A stretch of DNA of 64,000 bases from Phytopythium helicoides (taxonomy: Eukaryota > Oomycota > Peronosporomycetes > Pythiales > Pythiaceae). The stretch covers positions 186,001 to 250,000 of the forward strand of contig JANFNE010000026.1 of NCBI GenBank assembly GCA_024867545.1, in the 5' to 3' direction. Positions 57,912-64,000 of the stretch are shown here, one piece after another; position 1 is the stretch's first letter; every line of letters starts with the position of its first letter. The notes beneath the pieces are model-generated. The model searched no databases and had not been told where the DNA came from. It saw nothing but the letters and a program-made list of their open reading frames with translations. The translations under genes and the position numbers were made by a program.

Positions 57912-58880
57912 ATGTCGTCGACTACACTCGAGTTGGACGGACTGACCTCGTTCAGCTCTCATCCGAGCACATCGTTCCGTTTCACTTTGACGATGAAAGC
58001 CGACAAGATCAAGTTCTGGCTTGAAGACCGCAAGTCCAAGAAGCAATGGTGAGTCTGGCTGTGTATGCGTGCTGCACTTGCCGGGTCCTAACAAATCAAA
58101 CTGAACACACGCGCACAGGCAATCGGAGTTCCTAGCCACAAGTGACTTCATTACAGCCAAAAATGCGATTCCAGGAGCCACGCTAACGGACTATGCTCAG
58201 GTTAGCAATTCGATATCTGTCCCTTTTGCATTTATGCAACTAATGCGGTTTTGTTGTGTATGCAGTGCTTCAAGACGGCGCTTGAAGAAAGTGATGATGC
58301 TGAAGATGCGCTGGTGGAGCGACAGCTCCGTGATATTTCTGACGACGGCGTGAAGCTCGAGTTTGTCGTGCACCTCAAAGTGTTTGCTTCGATGTGGTCT
58401 CCATCCTATTCTCTGGCACTCTCGTCGATTGCAGTAGAGAAGGTTGACATGCTTGAGTCTCGCGTGTTTGATGTCGAACAAGCCATGGAGCGGGTTGAGC
58501 AAGCAGGGAAGAACACTGTGCTGACCGAACTGATTGTGAAAAACAACTCAACATCGAACAAGGCAGTCGCGTGGAGCAAAAAAGATTCCAAGTTCTTTGA
58601 AGTGGTTGATCAAACAAGCGTCCAAACGCTTGTTGCTGGCATATATATGGTGAATCTGAGCATTTCGACAACTCCGACAAATTACGACCAATACCTTGGG
58701 ATTAACAAAAACGGCCAAGAAGTTCTCCGGAGCTCAGTGATGTACAACCAAGGTTACGCCTCAATTACCACAACATCGTGGATCTTCGAGCTCAAGAAGG
58801 GCGAGAAGCTATCCGTCGTTGGATACGGTTTTTCCATCCAAGTCGGGTCGAAGATGGTGCTGACCAAGATTGGCGGGTAG
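57912..58880 (+). CDS. Coiled-coil protein with C1q/TNF-like C-terminal domain
   Basis: Three exons: 57912-58048, 58119-58200 and 58266-58880. Introns are 70 and 65 nt, GT-AG, with CTAAC-type branch sites; 277 residues. Residues about 1-125 form a beta-rich head (SFRFTLTMKADKIKFWLEDR, GVKLEFVVHLKVFASMWSPS) followed by a helix (VFDVEQAMERVEQAGK), loosely recalling the XRCC4/SAS-6 head-plus-coil plan. From about residue 140 the sequence looks like a C1q-type jelly roll (GIYMVNLSISTTPTNYDQYL ... SWIFELKKGEKLSVVG). There is no signal peptide, so it is probably intracellular, unlike animal C1q proteins. The gene model is firm; the domain names are pattern-based. Confidence 0.65.
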
Positions 58881-58955
58881 TCGGAGTCTCTGTCTCGCTT
58901 GATGTTGTTGCTCACTGTTAGTGGTAGCGTGTCCTTGAACTCGAGAGTAACTCAC

Positions 58956-59427
58956 TCAGTTGCATTTGCATTGAATTACCACGTATCTTCTACTAGCACT
59001 GGAAACTGATCCTTTTGTATCGTTGTCGAATGGAGTCGTCAAGAAGCCGCCCACAATGCAGAACGCGTCACCTGGTAGGTCGATGAGCATAGTCACCTTC
59101 ATCGACGTCGCAAGCTGAATGCGTCTGTATACACACGTGCAGAACGAGAACGACCAACCGGACGCTTTTCTACACGACAATCTTCTTGTGCTCCGTCACC
59201 GTGTAGAATTCCAGGCGGGAGGCGATCAGCTCTACCGCCGCCAAGCTGCGACGCCAGTTACGACGACTTTGAGTCAGAATCCATGACGCTACCAATGAGC
59301 TCTCGGTGCGCGACCGAGAAATCCAGCAGCATGGAATATCCGTCGAGTCGCCTAGACAATTTTCATGGCGCTCAAGATCGTCAGCATTTCGTCTTAATGA
59401 GAAGTGTTTGTGTCGTGCAGAGACCAT
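58956..59427 (-). pseudogene. Frame-broken coding relic, unknown family
   Basis: Minus-strand coding-like segments lie in different frames: YSMLLDFSVAHRELIGSVMD (about 59345-59260), then SLAAVELIASRLEFYTVTEH (about 59240-59175), then RIQLATSMKVTMLIDLPGDA ... SRRYVVIQCKCN ending at 58956. At least two frame changes have no intron to explain them. The family is not recognised. Confidence 0.35.
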
Positions 59428-59477
59428 CGAAAACAGTCCATTTCACTGATGGTGTAAGATCAAGTGGTAAAATTGTT

Positions 59478-60164
59478 TCATTTGTGATTGTATAAGAAGT
59501 AGTCATCAAACACGACGAAGTTGTTCGGTTGCGGAAAGAATTCTGCCAGTGCTGCATGCTTCCGAAGGAATGCGTAGAGCAGCGGTGACGGCCGATCGTA
59601 CGCAATGGATGCGGGTGTAGCCCCGTCATAGGCTTCTAGCATCGTATTGAAGAGTGTGAGCCCCACTCCTCGTCGCTGAAGACGTTCGTGGACGTAAAAA
59701 TCGAGCACACAGAGCGGATCCATCTCGCTGAAGACTCCTTTCCTGTCCTGCTCGTGTGTGAGAGAGAGATTGCTATTGCGAATTGCATGCATCGTGACAA
59801 ACGTACCAGGTAAAACAGGTGTTTGATCCCCGTCTTGATGTATCCTAGCGTCTCTCCAGACCTAGAGTCGCTCGCAACAAACAGCTTCTGTTGCTCCTTG
59901 ACTGCGAGCTCAGCGCTCAAGAGTGCAGTTGAGGTGATGGATCGCGAGAGCCCCTGTGCCTGCTCATGAAACGCCACAATGCACGAATCCACGAGCTCCC
60001 TTCAGCGTCTCATTACGACTCGAATACGCAGCGGACAGAAGCAGAGATCACACCTTTGCAGAGAGCACACCCAGGCGGTCCACATCCTCGCTCAACGATC
60101 CTTCAGCAAGCAGAGCCGACCCCGCAGCAACCACTCGAACACGAACGTCCGCCATTGCCACCAT
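59478..60164 (-). CDS. ATAT1: Alpha-tubulin N-acetyltransferase (MEC-17/ATAT1 family)
   Basis: Three exons on the minus strand: 60164-60052, 59999-59807 and 59747-59478, with introns of 52 and 59 nt; 191 residues. Acetylates Lys40 of alpha-tubulin inside microtubules, using acetyl-CoA. The hallmark block is complete: GYIKTGIKHLFYL | DRKGVFSEMDPLCVLDFYVHE, with the splice falling before DRKG. Next come the acetyl-CoA loop QRRGVGLTLFNTML, the AYDRPSPLLYAFLRKH motif, and QPNNFVVFDDYFL. The length equals the catalytic domain alone, with no C-terminal tail. The first intron's donor (GTGATC) is weak and is chosen to keep the frame, so the first 38 residues are less certain. Its presence fits an organism with flagellated zoospores. 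Confidence 0.88.
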
Positions 60165-60448
60165 GCAGTTTGTACAGTACAGACAACGCCAACTTTAGAA
60201 CCCGCATCCATCAACTTTTCTTAGAGGCAAACGGTATCAACCATTCTAAAAAAAGAACTACCTGGAAGTCATTCCTTTCTCCGACGCAAGTACATTTCAC
60301 TTGACGTTTGTATATAAAACATAACATACTCGGTTTCAGTATGCGCTATCGATTCCATGATTAAATTGAAAAGCGATACTGGCAAAAGGCGATAATCAGC
60401 GCGCGTGACACCCCTTCCATTCCTCCAGCGGTCCTCCTTGTCTTCCCC

Positions 60449-60782
60449 ATGGGCGCCGAGCAGTCGACGCCTGCGGCTCCTCCCGCCGGCCGCGACGCCT
60501 GCAAGGCCGAGATCGACGCGTACCTCTCGTGCGTGCGGCGCTGGCGTCCCTCCTCGCGTTTCTCCGGGCTCTGGGGGCCGCCTGGGGGCCCCAGGGGCTC
60601 GTTCCCATGCGGTCGACTCACTCGCTGGCTGCTGCAGGTGCGTGGAGGCGCGCAAGAGCGAGAGCGGCGGGCTGCGCGACGGCGACGAGTGCCAGGCCGA
60701 GGGCGAGGCGTACCGCGAGTGCCGGCGCAAGGCGCGCGAGGCGCAGCGCGCGCTCAAGCAGCAGCAGCAGACCAAGACGTAG
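60449..60782 (+). CDS. Twin CX9C (CHCH-domain) small protein
   Basis: Two exons: 60449-60528 and 60638-60782, with a 109-nt intron (donor GTGCGT, acceptor CTGCAG); 74 residues. It has two CX9C motifs, CKAEIDAYLSC and CQAEGEAYREC, forming the helical hairpin of mitochondrial intermembrane-space proteins imported by the Mia40/Erv1 relay (COX assembly and MICOS factors). The N-terminus MGAEQSTP fits an N-myristoylation signal, as in the MICOS subunit CHCHD3/MIC19, but the protein is much shorter. The Lys/Gln-rich tail ends KQQQQTKT. The exact family member cannot be named. Confidence 0.8.
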
Positions 60783-60869
60783 CTCGTAGACGTAGCTCGA
60801 AGCTCGTAGCCGCAGGCGGACGCCAGAATACACGCGCGCGCGCACTTGCACTCCCGAGCCCCCGCGGCG

Positions 60870-61430
60870 TCACGCGCAGCCGCGCACCAAGCCGCGCGAG
60901 GGCAGCGCGCCGTGGCCGCTGCCCACCGAGCCCAGCAGCAGCTCGGCGTCTTCACTGGCGTCGCTGGCCGTCGCCTGCCTCGCGCGGCTCGCCTTGACGC
61001 CGTAGCTCGCGTACTGGCTCAGCGGCGCGCCGTCCCCGGCCGCGCTGCCGCCTCTCGACGAGTACAGCGCGGCCAGCGAGGCCTGCGAGCTGCCGGCGCG
61101 CGACGGCCGCCGCTGGCGCTGCCGCTGCGAGAGCACCTGGATGTCCACGGGCGCGAAGGCCTCGGGGATGAGCCGGTCCGAGTTGGACAGGATCGACGCC
61201 ACGCTCGACGCGTCCGAGGCCGCCGCGCTCGAGCCCGCGCGCAGCCGCTGGCTGCCCGAGCGCCGCAGGTCGCGGCCGTCGCGAGGCGCGAGAGGCTGCC
61301 GCAGAAACGAGCGCCGTTAGCGACTTGTAGGCACCGCCAGAGGCCCGCGAGACCGCCAAAGTACCGAGCGGGAGGCCGCAGAGCCTGACGGAGACGCGCG
61401 GAGACCGCAGAACGAGAGCGACGCCCCCAT
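60870..61430 (-). CDS. Ser/Ala-rich protein with possible N-myristoylation, unknown family
   Basis: Two exons: 61430-61365 and 61295-60870, with a 69-nt intron (donor GTACTT, CTAAC branch, acceptor GCGGCAG); 163 residues. The N-terminus MGASLSFCG has Gly2, Ser6 and Cys8, a myristoyl plus palmitoyl pattern. The rest is disordered, with DASSVASILSNSDRLIPEAF the most conserved-looking part and two dense Ser/Arg tracts. No domain is recognised. It converges on the CX9C gene, with 87 bp between stops. The intron choice is inferred. Confidence 0.5.
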
Positions 61431-61819
61431 GGCGAGCGCGAGCGCGGGAGGAACGAGGACTGGAGGAGCGCGAGTGTGGTGGCGTGCCGTTCCGCGAGCT
61501 GGTATACAAAGCGCGAGTCAGTTGGGAAAAACGGAACGTCGAATGGGGCGGTCGTGTGGACCACGGAGAGGAGGGGATGGGTACAGAACGGCAAGTTGGC
61601 TGAACATGCAAATACACTACATGCAAGTTAGTTTAGGAAGAAGCACAACGATGGACGACACCCCCCACCAGGTTGGAATGGCGCCGCGTTCATGGAGGTT
61701 GCGATTCGTGTCTCCAGTCGAGATCGTATTGTCGTTTAATGCAAACCCGAGTTGGTGTCCATTCAGCTGAAGCTCTCGCACTTTTAGTACATCAAGAGTC
61801 TAGGTGCCAGGGTCTTGAT

Positions 61820-62094
61820 TCAAGCTGCTGTCATGAGAGGAGAATTTTCGCGGAGTTCTGTCTTGGCAACATCCGCGCCATGACCGATCAGCAGGCGCAC
61901 AAAGGAGCAGTTTCCCGTCTCGACTGCACAGATGAGTGCTGAAATCTTCGTTATCGTGTCTGGAATCTTCACACCGGCTCCATTCTCGTGGAGAAACTTG
62001 GCACACCTCGATCTACAAGTCGCTTTACCCCGAGGAGATCCCCGTAGTGAGCGTACTCCACTAGTGTCTGGGCTAGTTGCTCCTCGTCATCCAT
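61820..62094 (-). pseudogene. Ankyrin-repeat gene fragment
   Basis: Starts with an ATG at 62094 (MDDEEQLAQTLVEYAHYGDL) and reads LGVKRLVDRG in an ankyrin pattern. It changes frame near 62000 to KFLHENGAGVKIPDTITKIS, continues ALICAVETGNCSFVRLLIGH GADV (a clear ankyrin repeat), and stops after NSPLMTAA at 61820. The frameshift and short length suggest a truncated or dead gene. A missed intron near 62000 is possible but no good donor was found. Confidence 0.45.
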
Positions 62095-62292
62095 TGTGCC
62101 AATAGTGATAGAGAGGGTGAACACAGAGCTCACGGTCAGACATTCGGTTTGACATGTTCATCATATATCGTGCTCGAGATACCAGTTTTGTGCTGATGGC
62201 AATCATGTCGACTTCAAAGTTGCAAGCTGCTCGTGCTCGCGAAGTACAAACGAATGCTATATCAATATGTACCATGGAGATAAGCTCTCCGT

Positions 62293-63987
62293 TCACGACG
62301 TCTCCGATACTCCGAGCAAATGGTAGCATGCTTGCCTCCACTTATGAACGCCTTCGTCCTGATTATCCAATAAGATGAACTCGGCGGCCATCAGCTTGTC
62401 CAGCTCCCGATGGAGCGCGAAACTATCCAGAGCAACTTTGGTCGACTCCACCAGTGTATCTGCGTACGTCTCCAATATGATTGTCACCGCTTGAGCGTTA
62501 TCAATCAGAGGCTCAAGACGCGCCAGAGCCTTTGCATTGTCCTTTACACGCTTGTAGACATCACTTAGGCGCTTCCACAGTAGCTCATGAACGTCGTATA
62601 GTACAATCCTGGGACTCTTGAGCTTGGGATCACCAATTGACGAGCTCTTGTAGCGATTGACTAGCGCCATCATGCTCGCCACCGCTGATCTCGAGTCTCC
62701 TCCTGTCTCTTCTGTTATTTCATCCCTTGATACTTCGCCAGCCTTCATGTTGGTGCCGACACTGTGCTCACCTCTTCCTTCTTGCTGAGCAAACACAGAC
62801 AACTCCTCTACAACCGTGCACATTTGCACGCGCTCGTTTGCGTTAAACCGACACATCTTCTCGATCAGCTCCCATTGAACATCCGACATGAACTTCGGTC
62901 GACTTGGCAGCTTCCCGCGCTTCTTGTGAGCTTTCACTGCTGCATTTGGAAGCGTAGTACTGCGGATCGACCACGGCAAAGTCGACGGTGGATTGCCAGA
63001 ATGATCTTCACTTGCCTCTATCACCTTCACAGCCTCGATGATACACATACCAAAAGCGTACACGTCGGATGAAAACGTAGGTGGGGCATGCTCTTGCATG
63101 AGAAGTTCAGGTGCCACCCAGTGCCACGCGCCGGTGATAGGGCCACTCCCATCACCAACGGCATCTGTAGTAGTAGACGAGCTGAGACCAAAATCTGTCA
63201 CCTTCGCTTTGCAGTCGCTGCCAACCACAATATTGTTGCACTTCAAGTCGCAGTGCACGATTCCGCGCTCGTGCAGGTACGAAATGCCGAGTGCAGCCTC
63301 CAACAGCTTCTGCCATAGCTCTTTCTGGTGCGACACCAAATACTCATCCAACGACCCAAACTCTGCAAACTCGCACACGAAGAATGGCTTGCCGATGTGA
63401 CAGGCGCCGAACAGACGAACCACGTTCGGATGGCTCAAACGAAACCATATATCTACCTCGCGCATGAACATCTTGCGCGCATCTTCACGCTCAGTGGATG
63501 CTGAGAACGTTGACTCCGATGCGTACTCGATTCGCTTTACAACCACGTCCGAGTCAAGCCATTTTGCGCGAAACACCTGGGCGAACCCTCCCTGTCCGAG
63601 CGTTTTCCACTCGGTCACTGGCAACTCGTACCACGGTACAAACCACTCAGGAAGCGTCGAGTCAAATTGCGGGTTGCCTTCGCTGTTATTGGAGATACTG
63701 TCCTTGATCTCGCTGTATGCTTGCTGCATGGTATCAAGTTGGCCATCAGTGTACTGACCTTCAGGATTTCCCATCTCTGATTGCAAGAACAATAGGAAAG
63801 CTTGCCGATCTTCTTGAGTAACCAGCTCGTTTAGTACCATCCACGTCTTAGATGTCTCTGACACGAACAGTTCAAGTTGCTTTGCTGAGTGGTCTAGCTT
63901 TTGTTGCGTCAGTTGGATGTCAGCATTGATGGTTGGGAGTCCAATTTGATTCTTGATGCCTTCAATGTGGCGTTGAAACGCAAACAT
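62293..63987 (-). CDS. TKL-type protein kinase (N-terminus may extend past the window)
   Basis: 564 residues from the Met at 63987. The frame stays open to the window edge, so an upstream start or exon is possible. A helical N-terminal region of about 120 residues precedes the kinase domain (about 125-425): Gly loop GQGGFAQV (131-138), VVVK Lys151, IVHCDLKCNN with catalytic Asp247, DFG at 265-267, WVAPELL and SSDVYAFGMCIIEA. The catalytic loop has HCD rather than HRD (non-RD), and VVVKR replaces the usual VAVK. The tyrosine-kinase-like group is strongly expanded in oomycetes. The C-terminal 140 residues are helical. Probably a cytosolic Ser/Thr kinase; the substrate is unknown. Confidence 0.9.
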   Translation of the reverse strand: MFAFQRHIEGIKNQIGLPTINADIQLTQQKLDHSAKQLELFVSETSKTWMVLNELVTQEDRQAFLLFLQSEMGNPEGQYTDGQLDTMQQAYSEIKDSISNNSEGNPQFDSTLPEWFVPWYELPVTEWKTLGQGGFAQVFRAKWLDSDVVVKRIEYASESTFSASTEREDARKMFMREVDIWFRLSHPNVVRLFGACHIGKPFFVCEFAEFGSLDEYLVSHQKELWQKLLEAALGISYLHERGIVHCDLKCNNIVVGSDCKAKVTDFGLSSSTTTDAVGDGSGPITGAWHWVAPELLMQEHAPPTFSSDVYAFGMCIIEAVKVIEASEDHSGNPPSTLPWSIRSTTLPNAAVKAHKKRGKLPSRPKFMSDVQWELIEKMCRFNANERVQMCTVVEELSVFAQQEGRGEHSVGTNMKAGEVSRDEITEETGGDSRSAVASMMALVNRYKSSSIGDPKLKSPRIVLYDVHELLWKRLSDVYKRVKDNAKALARLEPLIDNAQAVTIILETYADTLVESTKVALDSFALHRELDKLMAAEFILLDNQDEGVHKWRQACYHLLGVSETS

Positions 63988-64000
63988 ACTGCTACCAGTG

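Overview
This window looks like nuclear DNA from an oomycete (a Phytophthora/Pythium-like stramenopile). The evidence is short GT-AG introns of roughly 50-200 nt (mostly 60-110 nt) with CTAAC-type branch sites, compact gene spacing with G/C-ending codons, an oomycete-style initiator-like motif, and a gene set that includes alpha-tubulin acetyltransferase (implying a flagellated lineage), a bZIP-like factor, a cathepsin H-type protease with an extra Cys-rich module, and a TKL kinase. The assignment is by inference; no species call is possible.

Bases 1-27204 are one head-to-tail tandem array: 35 complete units of about 758-762 bp plus a truncated, diverged 36th. Each unit carries one tRNA-Ala(UGC) gene on the minus strand, so there are 36 identical tRNA genes. 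The opposite strand of each unit has an initiator-like motif, a long pyrimidine tract and a near-consensus spliceosomal intron, which suggests a repeated, spliced non-coding transcript. Every ORF in the array is low-complexity translation and none is called.

Bases 27205-29470 hold decayed, possibly transposon-derived ORFs next to the array. Conventional genes follow: a tandem ubiquitin-like protein (29.6 kb), a large secreted protein with a reelin-type repeat and a lectin/GH16-like domain (30.8-34.2 kb), geranylgeranyl diphosphate synthase (34.3-35.4 kb, minus), a small coiled-coil protein, and a tandem pair of bZIP-like genes. Between the bZIP copies lies a relic of purple acid phosphatase, matching the intact phosphatase downstream of copy 2, so a bZIP/phosphatase convergent cassette was duplicated and one phosphatase died. 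A long LRR protein diverges head-to-head from the phosphatase.

The right part holds PPWD1-type WD40-cyclophilin (spliceosome), a cathepsin H-like protease, a ZnT/CDF zinc transporter, an HTATSF1/Cus2-like splicing factor with frame breaks, a C1q-like-tailed protein, alpha-tubulin N-acetyltransferase, a twin CX9C protein, a Ser-rich putative N-myristoylated protein, an ankyrin relic and a TKL kinase at the edge. Several minus-strand stretches between genes are frame-broken coding relics of unknown family. Genes here are independent single-gene units; apart from two splicing-related proteins (PPWD1, HTATSF1) there is no evident shared pathway.
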